The notes under the pieces are model-generated. The model had not been told where the DNA came from, did no database searches, and saw only the letters and a list, made by a program, of their open reading frames with translations. From positions 922,708,522-922,772,521 of the forward strand of contig CM066035.1 in the NCBI GenBank assembly GCA_033557465.1: DNA of 64,000 nucleotides. The letters are read 5' to 3'. This DNA is from Ichthyophis bannanicus. Taxonomy: Eukaryota > Chordata > Amphibia > Gymnophiona > Ichthyophiidae. Below are positions 43,255 to 53,700 of the stretch, in pieces. Numbering within the stretch: position 1 is the stretch's first letter; every line of letters begins with the position of its first letter. The translations under genes and the position numbers were made by a program.

Positions 43255-44092
43255 AACATAAAAACATAAGATATGCCATACTGGGTCAGACCAAGGTCCA
43301 TCAAGCCAGTATCCTGTTTCCAGCAGTGGCCAATCTAGGTCATAAGTATCTAGCAGTTTCCACAATGCTTGTAATTGGGTCAAGCAGTGGATATTCTGGG
43401 TCCCCTTTAATAATGGTTTAGGGACTTTTCCTCCAGGAACTTGTCCAAACCTTTTTTTAAACCCAGCTACACTAACAGCTTTTACTACATCCTCCAGTAG
43501 CAAATTCCAGTGTTTGATTACACGTTGAGTGAAAAAATATTTTTTCTTATTAGTCTTAAATAGGTTATTTAATTAATTAATTTATTTATTTATTTGTCTC
43601 TTCTATACCGCGCTATTCATATCAGTGTGGTGTACATTTAAGAGAACCTTATACAATGCAGTCGGGGCTGCATTGTATTTACAATAAACAGGAACTATAA
43701 CTTGAACATTACTGGGGTAACTTTCTACAAATTATTTACACTAATAACTGTACTGTACATACTGAGATTTTCACGGAGTTGCACCTTACCCTGTAGCTTC
43801 ATTGCATGCCCCTGGTCTTTCTATATTTTGATGGCGTAAACAATCGATCTACATTTACCCGTTCCAGTCCATTCATTCATTTATAGACCTCTATCGCATT
43901 TCCCCTCGGCCGTCTCTTTTCCAAGTTAGAGTCCTAACCACCTTAGCCTCTCTTCATAAGGGTATCCTTCTATCCCCTTTACCATTTTGGTGGATCATCT
44001 TTGTATCTTTTCTGATAACACTATATCCTTTTTTTAAGATAACGGCGACCAGAATTGTACACAATATTCAAGGTGCAGTCGCACCATGAAAC
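43255..44092 (-). mobile_element. CR1 LINE 3' portion, 5'-truncated, carrying a nested tail element
   Basis: The 3' end lies at about 43262 (acataagatatgccatactg then ggtcagaccaaggtc). On the minus strand, the 5' end near 44092 encodes VRLHLEYCVQFWSP, a normal CR1 C-terminal block. A second repeat with accgcgc..gtgtggtgtaca and a (TAAA)n tail is inserted at about 43562-43800. Insertion removed part of the copy I recombinase. Confidence 0.8.
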
Positions 44093-44328
44093 ACCCTTGC
44101 AGCTCACTATTGCCTGCAGAGGGAGTCCCAATGCAACAGCGCCTTCGGCCAGGTTGTAATCTGTTCAGGATTTAGGAAACTCCTACCCTCCAACCCTTCT
44201 TGTTCAGGCTACCAGAGCGATGGTTCTCCCCGGACACACTGAGTACCTTAGTCTTTCCTCAGACTCGCGTCTGCTTATGGCTGGGCCATGTTTTTCTACA
44301 GGTTCTTAGTAGCCTGTAGCTAGGGAGT

Positions 44329-44440
44329 CCCATATGTGAGGACTGACTTCCTGCTTGTTCCTGGAGAAAGCATAGTTACTCATCTGTAACAGGTGTTCTT
44401 CAGGGAAAGCACGAATCAGTCTTCACAACCCTCCCTCCTC
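44329..44440 (+). repeat. Internal complementary region (ICR) of copy I
   Basis: Reads tgaggactgacttcctgctt, ttcctggagaaagcatagtt and actcatctgtaacaggtgtt. Its reverse complement equals the right end of copy I joined to its left end. Confidence 0.88.
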
Positions 44441-44499
44441 CCCTTGGAGTTGCTGTGCAATTTTTGCCATCATCTTTTGTCTGCTTTAGCTATGTCATC

Positions 44500-44675
44500 T
44501 GACTAAGATGGCATCCATGGACAGGAAGGGGACCATGCATGCGTGATTCCCTCTCCCAAAGGCTTGCTTTGAAAGCTGGGGAGATGCTTCCATGGGGGCT
44601 CTGTCGGCACCCATATGTGAGGACTGATTCCAGCTGTCCCTGGAGAATACCTGTTACAGGCGAGTAACTACGCTT
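44500..44675 (+). repeat. Right inverted terminal repeat of copy I
   Basis: Inverted match of 37749-37900, ending tacctgttacaggcgagtaa then ctacgctt. Confidence 0.85.
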
Positions 44676-45062
44676 ACTGAGCAGCAACTGAGCTGGAGAA
44701 TACTTGTACAAATGTGAGCAGATGTGGCCTTAGAAAATTCCATATTTGGGATGCCCACGGTGTCTTGTGGTCTTTAAACACTATAGGGAAATTTTGAAGA
44801 TTCATGCTATGACCATTTTTTCAAGAGCAAAGGTGTTAATCTATGTGCTGATGTGAATTAGTTTTCCAGCCCCACTATAGTGAAGAATTTTTGTACATAA
44901 TTTTCACACTTAGGTCACTGAGAAAAGTGGTTAGTTTTTTTTATTTTTAATTGTTTTAATGTTTCATAATGACTTTGATCAAATCAGTTTTTTAGTTGGA
45001 TAACTATTGTATCTTTTGCCTGTAAAATATTTTATAGCTCATTTTCTTTTTTTTCATTTCAG
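44676..45062. other. Host intron, repeat-poor
   Basis: No repeat recognised. The last 23 bases form a long pyrimidine tract followed by CAG at the splice acceptor. Confidence 0.7.
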
Positions 45063-45150
45063 AGCATGGAGAATATGATCCACAGACTGTAAGACCAGGA
45101 AGTAGATACAGCCATGTACAAGAGGTCCAGGAGCGACTTAATTTTCTAAG
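45063..45150 (+). CDS. USP9X: Single internal exon of a host gene, probably USP9X
   Basis: The acceptor is excellent (cttttttttcatttcag before 45063), and a GT follows at 45151 (ctaag|gttggt). The 88-nt exon starts with the last two bases of one codon and ends with the first two of another. In between it encodes 28 residues with no stop, including [17 protein letters not shown] and ERLNFL. I recognise this as a segment of USP9X, a very large ubiquitin-specific protease that removes ubiquitin from many substrates; the segment lies outside the catalytic domain. The identification comes from memory of the family, with the paralogue USP9Y or a USP9X-like gene as alternatives. Neighbouring exons are not in the window. 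Confidence 0.75.
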
Positions 45151-45935
45151 GTTGGTGGTGATCAGAAAAGTATAGGTCATGACATAAAAGCTAGTTTTTT
45201 TTAATCTGTATATTAAATAGTAATAATAAACTGTAATATAGTGAAAACCTAGTGTTCTAGAATTGGAAGAATAGCTCTTCATGGTTGCTCAGGTTGCTGG
45301 ATTCAAATTTCATTTGAAAAAAAACTGCCAACATGATCTGTTTCATTGTCCTAATACATAGCTGATGCATTTGTTGGTACATAGGTACAAGTAGAGTTGA
45401 AATATCAGGCTCTGCACTATGTGTTGCAGACTAGCATGCTTTCCCTTTTGTATTTTTGACTTATTAGCTGACCCCCCTTGAAACCTGAGCTAGGTTGGAT
45501 AACTGGAAGAATGAGATTATCGCTCATTAACCAATGTGTGACATTAGAAATCAATAGTGATAGACTTTGGTAGAGCATAAGAGAAGCTGGCAGGAGTCAG
45601 CCAGCAGCTACCAAAGTCCAAATAGTTGTTGGGTGAGTATATATTATTGAGAGAGGTTATTTGCATATGAGAGTGATGGCTAGTGAATGGTAAAAGGAGA
45701 AGAGGGAGCGGAAGCAAAGAATTGGGGTTCAGGATGCAGCTTTTGAAGTCTAAATGATGTAATCAGTTGCATCTTGTCACAAGGTTTCTTATTTGAAAAG
45801 TCTGTATACAATATGTTCTGACCTTGAAGTCTTTCACATAAACAGATTACTTAGGTTAGTCAGATGATTAGTGTTCAGATAAAGGGAGATGTCTGCAGTT
45901 GCAAGCTGCCGAGCACTATTTCAAAAATGTCTATT
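45151..45935. other. Host intron, repeat-poor
   Basis: No coding frame or recognised repeat. Begins at the exon's splice donor and ends at the left end of copy K. Confidence 0.65.
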
Positions 45936-46110
45936 TCTCCAGGAACAAGCAGGAAGTCAGTCCTCACATATGGGTGTCGTCGGCGCCAACGAAGCCCTCA
46001 TGCGGAGCAATTCCCCAACTTTCAAAGAAAGCCTTTGGGATTGCATCGCGCATGCACGATCCCCTTCCTGCCCAAGGGTGCCATCTTGCTCAGTCTCTCA
46101 TTTTCCGTGG
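45936..46110 (+). repeat. Left inverted terminal repeat of copy K
   Basis: Starts tctccaggaacaagcagg and is the inverted match of 51510-51690, including the cccaaaggctttctttgaaa block. Confidence 0.9.
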
Positions 46111-46346
46111 AGCCCAACAGACGTAGTCCAACTTCCCTCGCGGAAAAAGTGCATCAAAACTCCTGGAGATTCTCTTCTTCGGCTCGGTTCAACGCCGGTT
46201 CCCCTTCCGGCCTCAGTTCAGTACACCGGTATCGAGTCCGTTCTCTTATTTTTCGTTTTTGTCCTTAGTGACTAGCATTCGCACTTTTTTTTTCTTTTTC
46301 ACTGGCAGCCCGGTTGGTTGACCTCGCAGGGGCCCTTTTTCCCCCC

Positions 46347-48275
46347 ATGACTGCCAGCGGGTTTAAAAAGTGTGATCGGTATAAAAAATTAATGTCTCCC
46401 ACCGACACACATGACTGCTGTCTCCAATGCCTCGGGCCCAGTCATAACTCGAAGGTCTGTGGCCCATGTAGCAAAATGTCCTCTAAGGCACTTAGAAGTA
46501 GGCAGCAGCAGCGTGAAAGGATTTTCTCAGAGTCCGAATCCACCCGGGTCCGGACCTCTTCAGAAGCCTCGACGTCTCGGGAGCTATCTGACTCCGAGCA
46601 TCGTCGGGGGTTTTCTGAGTGGGGGTCTCCCTCATGGGAACACCGGAGGAAGAAGAAACCTGCGAGGGCAGTGTCGTTGGATGCCTCTGATTGGCCTGGG
46701 CCCTCGCGGACCAGGCCGTGGAGTCCTGACCGCCGCCGCCCTGAGTCCTTGGAGCCAGAGCGCCCTGTAAAAGTACCTCGCATGGAGCCGGAGACGCCGA
46801 GGAAGGTAACTGCTGTTGTCCTCGTTGACTCTTCTCTGGGAGAACCGGCGTCGGGACCCGAGCCGGAGGCTGCGGAGTCTTCTGAGCTCGATCTCAGAAT
46901 GACGGCCTTGGAGCGCAGCGTGTCTGCCTTCATGGAGCAGCAGTGGGCACTGATGGCCGGTCTCACCAGTCCATCCTCCCCGACTATCGGGACTTCGACG
47001 TCCAAGTCGACCCCGGAGGCCGAGCCGATCCTTGAGACTCTTCGCACTCGAGTCGATCCTCGGCTGAGGTCTCCCTCGACCTCTCGTTTGGAACCAAGGT
47101 CATCGACGCCGGTGCCCTTGGTGTCGGGGTGATCGAGATCGAAGCCCTCACGGCCGGAGTCCATTGATTCTTCCTCGGAGGACTCATTATGGGAAACGGA
47201 AGATGAAGAGTCCCTGGACACCCACCGGACCCAGTGTGTCCCATCAGACTCACCGGGCTGAGAGCCTTGGAGAAGGTCCCCCCGGAGGATACCCGGTTCT
47301 CGGATTTCATCAGGGACATGTACAAGGCTTTGGCATTCCCAGCGGACACTGAGAAGGAGCCTCGAGCCAAGGAACTCGAAGCCCTCCAGTATGACTTCCC
47401 CCTCGGGAAGCCCTTATGGTACCTTTTCCTCCTATGTTTCAACGGCTGATGCTCCGCATGTGGGAGTCACCGGCCTTGATGCCGGTTCTCAGCAAGTGGG
47501 TCGATTCCATCTATCGAGTCCACAAGAGCCCTGAGTTTCAAAAAGCACAGCTGCCGCACAACTTCATGGTTGTGGAATTGGCCATGCACAGGCTCAAGAG
47601 CCAAAAAATACACTCCTCGGTGCCCCCTGGCAGGGAGGCCTAGAACCTGGACGCCCTCGGCAGAAAGTGCTACCAGGGCTCAATGCTATCATGCCATGTC
47701 CAAACATACCAGCTGTACATGGGCATGTACTTGTGGGACCTGGCAAAGGAAGGAGATTGCCGGGTTCTCAGCTGGCCTCTCCGAGGAACCCTTGCAGCAC
47801 TTCAAGAACTTGTCCACTGGGATTCGGGAGTGCTCGAAGTTTGTCTTGAACAGCCTATGACGGCTTCGAGGCTTCAGCCCGAGTAGCCGCAGCCGGCATC
47901 GTTGCCTGACGCCAGGCGTGGCTAATGTCGTCAAACCTGCAGCCATGGGTTCAGGACAAGTTGGTCGATGTCCCTTGCCGAGGTGACAACTTTTTTGGCA
48001 AACCCATGACTGAGAGGGCTGCTGAAATTGAGACCGGGTACTTGACCCGGACAAGACTCTCCAAGAAGACTTCTGCCCCTTCTAAAAAGAAGGGCTCGGG
48101 TAAAAAACCCTTTTTCCAGAGAAAGGGTGCTGTTTACCGCAACTATCCCACTCATCAGGCCTCCCTGACTCTCCACCAGGGGCAGCAGGCCAAGGGACAG
48201 GGGCATGGCCCGTGTAAGCAGAAGATCTCCAGGCCCCAGGCACCGGCTCCTTCCCTGCCGGTAGGGGTTTTTTGA
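46347..48275 (+). pseudogene. DIRS Gag of copy K
   Basis: The ATG at 46347 starts MTASGFKKC, the same position as in copies C and N. The Cys/His cluster reads CLQCLGPSHNSKVC for the CCHC knuckle, with the preceding CX2C changed to C..Y. A Ser/Arg/Pro-rich region follows to a TGA at 47130-47132, where copy C has an Arg codon. Capsid-like blocks continue in shifted frames: EDTRFSDFIRDMYKALAFPA near 47290-47345, LMLRMWESPA near 47448-47475, YQLYMGMYLWDLAKE near 47708-47755 and a basic C-terminus. Confidence 0.85.
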
Positions 48276-48312
48276 CTGACTGCCACAGCATAGTCTCTTT
48301 CTCCAACCAGAG

Positions 48313-50174
48313 GTGAGGCTTTGCACAGGAGGAAGGTTGACCCTATACACCCAGAGGTGGCCTGCAATCACCACCGATGCATGGGTCTTACAAATAGTCC
48401 AAAAGGGCTATTTGCTCCACTTCAACCAGGTACCTCCCTCCTACTTTCCAGGAGAGTCCCTCAGACCTCCTCTTCACAGGAGCCTCCTCTTACAGGAGTT
48501 GGCCGGTCTTCTAGAGGATAAGGCAGTGGAGTCGGTGCCCCACAGCCTGCTAGGACAAGGTTTTTACTCCAGGTATTTTCTGATACCAAAGAGAAAAGGA
48601 GGCCTCAGGCCCATCCTCAACCTGCGAAACTTAAACAAGTTCCTGGTGAGGGAAAAGTTCAAGATGCTTTCCCTTGGAATATTGCTGCCTTACCTCCACC
48701 AGGGAGATTGGCTATGCTCCTTAGACCTGAAGGATGCTTATACGCACATCCTCATACATCCAGACCACAGACAGTATCTCCGATTTGTAGTGAGAGGAAA
48801 CCATTTTCAGAACATAGTACTTCCATTTGGCCTAGCCTCTGTCCTCAGAGTGTTTACCAAATATCTGGTGGTAGTGGCGGCCTTCCTCAGGAACCAGGGA
48901 ATTTTTGTCTTCCCGTACCTGGATGACTGGCCATCAGAGCCCCATCGCCCCAAGAAGTCCAACAGGCCACAGCTCGCACTATCGACATACTGCAGCATTT
49001 AGGCTTTGTCATAAATCAAGCAAAGTCCACTTTGCTCCCTACTCAGCACTTAGAGTTCATAGGGGCAAGGCTGGACACCCTTCAAGCGAAGGCTTACCTG
49101 CCAGAGGGCAGAGCACAGAGGCTTCTGGAGCTAGTACACCAATTCAGCCACAAGTCTCAGATATCAGCAATGCATTTTCTGCGCCTTCTAGGACACATGG
49201 CCTCCATGGTTCATGTGATCCCAAACGCCCGTCTCCACACGAGGACAGCTCAGTGGTGCCTCAGAGATCGGTGGACACAAGCCACAGGACGACTCCGAGA
49301 AAGGATCAGAGTGTCCAAATGACTATGGAAGTCGTTGACCTGGTGGCTTCAGCCATCCAACCTGCTCAAGCGAGTGCCTTTCCAACCTCCCTCGTATACA
49401 AGAGTGCTGATGACAGATGCATCTCTGCTGGGCTGGGGAGCCCACCGCCAGGACTTATGCACTCAGTGGTTGTGGTCTCCTCAAGAGAAGACGCAACAAA
49501 TCAACCTCTGAGAGCTCCGGGCGATACGCCTAGCTCTTCAAACCTTCTCTCATGTTCTCTCAGTACAAACGGGCAACCAGGTGGCTATATTCTACGTGAA
49601 CAAGCAGGGAGGGACGGGGTCCCGCATCCTGTGTCAGGAGACACTGGACCTCTGTTCCTTTGCAATCCGGCAGGGTATGTCTCAAAGCAGTTTACCTGCC
49701 AGGTCAGGAGAACTGCCTAGCAGACAAGCTAAGCAGAATTCTCCAACCTCACGAGTGGCAACTGTATCCGGAAGTAGCCCAGCAGATCTTCCATTGCTGG
49801 GGACATCCGGTTATAGATCTCTTTGCCAGTCCGCAGAATCATCAGTTGCACAACGTTTGTTCCAGATAGCCACACCCCCAAAGGATGGCTGCAGATGCTT
49901 TTCTGATTTCCTGGTCCGTGGGCCTCCTGTATGTGTTTCCTCCCACGCCTCTGGTGGCCCGGACTCTATTCAAACTTCTTTGAGACAAGGCCTCTGTCAT
50001 CCTGGTAGCCCCCAGATGGCCAAGACAACCTTGGTTTCTGCTTCTCCGCCAGCTAGCAGTGGAACTCTACTCCTTCTGGGTACGCAGCCTGACCTCCTGT
50101 CCCAGGAGCAGGGCTCTATCTTACACCCCAACCTCAGGTCCCTCAACCTGATGGCATGGCTGTTGAAAGGGTAG
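48313..50174 (+). pseudogene. DIRS RT-RNase H of copy K
   Basis: A 229-codon open frame (48313-49002) contains QGFYSRYFLIPKRKGGLRPI, DWLCSLDLKDAYTHILIHP and FVFPYLDDW near 48908-48935. The catalytic YLDD is intact, with the first Asp written GAT. A frameshift right after DDW disrupts the protein. LEFIGARLDTLQAKAYL near 49050-49100 and RLLGHMASMVHVIPNARLH near 49180-49240 continue in another frame, then RNase H-like VAIFYVNKQGGTGS near 49580-49620 and further breaks. Confidence 0.85.
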
Positions 50175-51201
50175 TGCTGGCTTCTCTCCTCCTGCATAAG
50201 AATGTGGAAGAAGTGCTACCGGCCTCAAGGAGGCAGTCCACTAGAAAAACCTGTGCCTTCAAGTGGCATAGGTCTGAGGTGTGGTGCAACCAGCACAACG
50301 AAAACCCTTTCTCTTGTCTGGTACCAGTGGTGTTACAGTACCTGCTTCACCTCTACGAATTAGGCCTCAAGTCTAACTCTGACCTGAGTTCTTTGTCAGC
50401 ACACCACTCTCCAGTGGAAGGACAACTTCTTTCGGTTCACCCCTTGGTGTCCAGATTCCTCAGAGTTCTTCTACTAAAAAAAACCCGGTTCGTTCTCCGG
50501 CAACCGAGTGGGATTTGAATGTGGTCTTGCAAAAGCTTACTCGCCCACCTTTTGAGCCGATGTCCACTTGCCATCTGCGCTTCCTCTCCTAGAAGGTGCT
50601 CTTCCTGGTGGCACTCACATCTGCCAGACGAGTGAGTGAACTACAAGCTCTTGTGTCAGAAAGATCGTATACACGGTTTTATAGGAACAGGGTGGTCCTG
50701 CGCACCCATCCCAAGTTTCTGCAAAATGTGGTCTCTCCTTTCCACCTCAACCAAGAGGTGGTTCTTCCGACATTCTTCCCAGACCCGCATGCCAGCCGGG
50801 CAGAGGTGGTTCTGCATACCCTTGATTGTAAAAGGACATTAGTCTTCTACCTGGAGCATACGCGGAGACATCGAAGGGCTACTCAGCTCTTCGTCTCTTA
50901 TGACCCCAGTAAACTGGGGCTTCCTGTCTGCAAGCGCACATTGTCCACCTGGGTGGCAGACTGCATTGCCTGGGCATACAGGGCGGCTGACCTCCCGTTG
51001 TAGGGTCAAGTCACGGCCCACCGTGTCAGGGCTAAGGCCGCATCAGTGGCTCACTTCCACTCTGTTCTGCTGGCAGACATCTGCCGGGCTGCAACTTGGT
51101 CTTCAAGACGGACTTTTGCAGCCCATTACTGCTTGGATGGAGAGTCCTGATGGGACAGTGCTTTTGGCCAGGAGGTACTCCCTAACCTATTTGAGGTTTA
51201 G
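50175..51201 (+). pseudogene. DIRS tyrosine recombinase of copy K
   Basis: N-terminal STRKTCAFKWHRSEVWC near 50235-50285, then a stop near 50589-50591 just before KVLFLVALTSARRVSELQAL. A clean 135-codon stretch (50596-51003) holds the catalytic Arg, and it ends in TAG at 51001-51003 where other copies have a sense codon. HRVRAK (HxxR) and AHYCLD (catalytic Tyr) follow. A further stop occurs after DGES. Active-site residues survive, but the frame does not. Confidence 0.85.
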
Positions 51202-51337
51202 GCAACTCCTACCTTCCGGCCCTCTGATGTCAGGCTACCAGGGGTGTTGCGTCTCCGCTGAATTCCTATTACAGCTGCTGTGGCTCTTCTAGAGGGAGCC
51301 ATTTTTCAGCTAGGGGTTCTCGGTAGCCTATAGCTAG

Positions 51338-51455
51338 GGAGTCCCATATGTGAGGACTGACTTCCTGCTTGTTGCTGGAGAAAGCGTTGGTACTCACCTG
51401 TAACAGGTGTTCTCCAGGGACAGCAGGAATCATTCCTCATGACCCTCCCTCCTCC
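51338..51455 (+). repeat. Internal complementary region (ICR) of copy K
   Basis: Reads tgaggactgacttcctgctt, gttgctggagaaagcgttgg, tactcacctgtaacaggtgt and tctccagggacagcagg: the reverse complement of 51665-51705 joined to 45936-45965. Confidence 0.92.
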
Positions 51456-51499
51456 CCTGGAGTTGCAGTCCTATTATTGATTTTTATTCATTTTGCCGT

Positions 51500-51705
51500 C
51501 TTTTTAGCTATGTCATTTGACTGAGCAAGATGGCACCCTTGGGCGGGAGGGGGATCACGCATGAGCGATGCAATCCCAAAGGCTTTCTTTGAAAGCTGGG
51601 GAATTGCTCCGCACGAGGTCTCCGTCAGCTCCGATGTCACCCATATGTGAGGACTGATTCCTGCTGTCCCTGGAGAACACCTGTTACAGGTGAGTAACTA
51701 CGCTT
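51500..51705 (+). repeat. Right inverted terminal repeat of copy K
   Basis: Inverted match of the left repeat plus an outer part with the palindrome cacctgttacaggtg and agtaactacgctt. Confidence 0.9.
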
Positions 51706-52029
51706 TGCCTGCTCAGAGATTATAATAGCTATGAATTCTTATGTGGTATATTTTATCCACTTGATATGTTCAGTTCCCTTTTTTCTACCAGAAAAATTAG
51801 ACACTTATTTCTTATGCATCTGCAAAAGGAAAATCCCTTTACAAAGGAGATTTCAAGTCAAAAATTGGTCAAATTAGACAGTTATGTATCCATTTATGTC
51901 CAGGATTGCTTAAGACAATGAGCAATTTAACATACATTGTAATCTAAAAGAGAATGAAAAAAGTCAAACAAAATACGAAGATGAAAAAAAAAATGCCCTA
52001 ATGAAATAACTGTATCACAAATCTCTTAA
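51706..52029. other. Unassigned, A/T-rich spacer
   Basis: No coding frame or recognised repeat. The following sequence begins to match an R4-type RT near 52030. Confidence 0.5.
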
Positions 52030-52192
52030 ACACTAATTTATCTACCTACAATTTATAAGCTATTCACTGCAATAGATGCAGAGAGAATGTGATCATATAG
52101 AGTCCAATAACATCATGGCAATGGAGCAAAAGGGACAATAAGAGGGGAGCATATGGAAGGAAAGACCAGTTAATATTAAATAAGGCCATCGG

Positions 52193-52555
52193 TGAATTAA
52201 GCCTTGGTGAGCAGGCATGGACGGAGTTCGCCGGTGTGCTGTGTGAGGGAGCAGACAGCTGAGTGTACATCGAGGTTCCCCCCGGCACTTGTTTAAACAG
52301 CTTTCTGGTATCGAAATACCTGTGGGGTCCTGTGCAGCTATAAGTTTTGCCCTATGGCCCTTGTGTGCTGTGGACTAAGCCTTGGTGAGCAGGTGTGGAC
52401 GGAGTTCGCCAGTGTACTGTGTGACAGAGCCGACCGCTGGAGTGTGCATCGAGGTCCCCCCTGCACTTGTTTAAACAGCTTTCTGGCATTGGAATACCTG
52501 TGTGGTCCTGTAGGGCTGTAAGTTCTGTCTTATGGCCCTCTGGGCTTTGGCCCAA
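52193..52555 (+). repeat. Two tandem 5' units of about 180 bp in the ORF1-only LINE
   Basis: Units start taagccttggtgagcaggca (about 52198) and taagccttggtgagcaggtg (about 52377). Both contain ggacggagttcgcc and cacttgtttaaacagctttc. Their position at the 5' end suggests promoter monomers like those of some L1 families; that role is inference. Confidence 0.8.
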
Positions 52556-52599
52556 AGGGGCAGGATACACACCCCCTTTGGCGTCAATTGTTGTCCCTA

Positions 52600-53700
52600 T
52601 AGAGGATATTCCTCATGATGGTGGAATAAGATTTGGTTTAAGTTTACTTGTTCGTTTGTACACCATTGGAAGCGGCTATGGGAAAGCAAAAGATCAAGAA
52701 GTTGTCGGCAGATATGGGCCCCGTGGATATGGGGGGACGGTAAGGTTATTGGTCCTCTTGACAAACATTTTTTGATGCTACCCAGACTGTTCTCCCCCAC
52801 TGAAGAGGTATCCTTGAGCTCCATTGAGTGAACTCCACCTCTCCCTCCTATTTCCCCAGCTTTCTTCTACTCTGACAAATAATGATAATAAGTTACCTTT
52901 ATCTTCATATTCTCCTGGTCCACTGCCTATACCTGTTGTGGCTATTGCTGGTTTAAGAAGTTTGAACTCCCCGCCTGAGGAGATTACTTTGAAGGACTTG
53001 TGGACTGCTATTGCCAGTATTGATGTTACGGTTTCAGCTTCTCTTTAGTCTTTGTGTTTTTACAGAGGAATATAATCAGAAATTTGCTGAGGTAGATGCT
53101 CAGTTAATTAAGATAGTTGGCACTCTTGCTAATATGAATAAGCAGTTTTCAAAATTGCAGCAGACTAGTTCTGCTTTTATTAAGGATTCACTATCAATTC
53201 AGTATAAGCTGGAATTTTTGGAAAACAGTGCTAGGGCTTTAAATCTTCGTTTTCTGAATTTTCCTATGTCGTCTTTGCTTGCTTCTCAGATTTTGCTTGA
53301 CAAGTATTTTCATGAGCTTCTGTTATTTCCTGATAAGGTTGCTATATAGTCTTGCTATTATATCCCAGCAGGTAAGCGTAATGTAGATAAGGCAGCAGAG
53401 GGGGGTAGATGTTCTTTCTATTGATGTAAATAAAGATCTAACTAATTTTTTGGAAGATTTTAGTGATAGGATTGAAAAAAGGGTCACATTGTTAGTTTCT
53501 TTTTTCTCTGTTATAGATAGAAATCGGGTGTTTAAGGTTTACTTTAAAAATAAAGAGAAGTTTTTTGTGAATATAAACTGTTTTTCCTGATGTTTCTAAA
53601 TCTACCCAAGCTCATAGGAAGGAGTTTTTGGCATTGAAATCCAGGGTAATAAAGCTGGGTGCTACTTTTTTTTTCCTTAGATTTCTGTGTAAATGTATTA
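52600..53700 (+). pseudogene. L1-type ORF1 remnant
   Basis: ORF1 proteins bind LINE RNA. An upstream linker frame gives APPEEITLKDLWTAIAS-like sequence near 52970-53020. A coiled-coil-like helix follows near 53060-53240 (QKFAEVDAQLIKIVGTLANM then SIQYKLEFLENSARALNLRFLNFP, like the ENRSRRNN-LR junction of L1 ORF1), then a C-terminal block (FPDVSKSTQAHRKEFLALKS) near 53585-53645. Stops at 53347-53349 and later break the frame. Confidence 0.65.

Larger units (their letters stand above)
42060..44190 (+). pseudogene. DIRS tyrosine recombinase of copy I, interrupted twice
   Basis: The frame 42060-42860 covers the N-terminal domain (RQAYAFKWYRFSIWCVEQW) and the catalytic Arg box SACRVSDLQAL near 42510-42545. 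A CORE-SINE then splits it at 42850. MVHNVRAMATS with intact HxxR lies between insertions near 43180-43215. After a CR1 insertion that also replaced about 30 bp, HYCLQRES with the catalytic Tyr lies at about 44105-44130. The separate pieces retain all catalytic residues, but the gene is broken. Confidence 0.8.
37749..44675 (+). mobile_element. DIRS retrotransposon copy I, full length with later insertions
   Basis: Left terminal repeat at 37749-37900, gag (about 38209-40165), RT-RNase H (about 40170-42050), recombinase (about 42060-44190), ICR (44329-44440) and right terminal repeat (about 44500-44675). It has acquired a SINE-like tail at 37905-37972, a CORE-SINE at 42850-43131 and a CR1 at 43255-44092. 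It is the closest relative of copy B. The right end cgagtaactacgctt runs directly into the host island. Confidence 0.88.
45936..51705 (+). mobile_element. DIRS retrotransposon copy K, complete and uninterrupted
   Basis: This is the best example of the family 1 layout because nothing has inserted into it: left terminal repeat 45936-46110, gag 46347-48275, RT-RNase H about 48313-50174, recombinase about 50175-51201, ICR 51338-51455 and right terminal repeat about 51500-51705, in total 5.77 kb. Flanks read aaaatgtctatt before and tgcctgctcag after, with no target duplication. Closest to copy C. All three frames carry stops or shifts. Confidence 0.92.
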
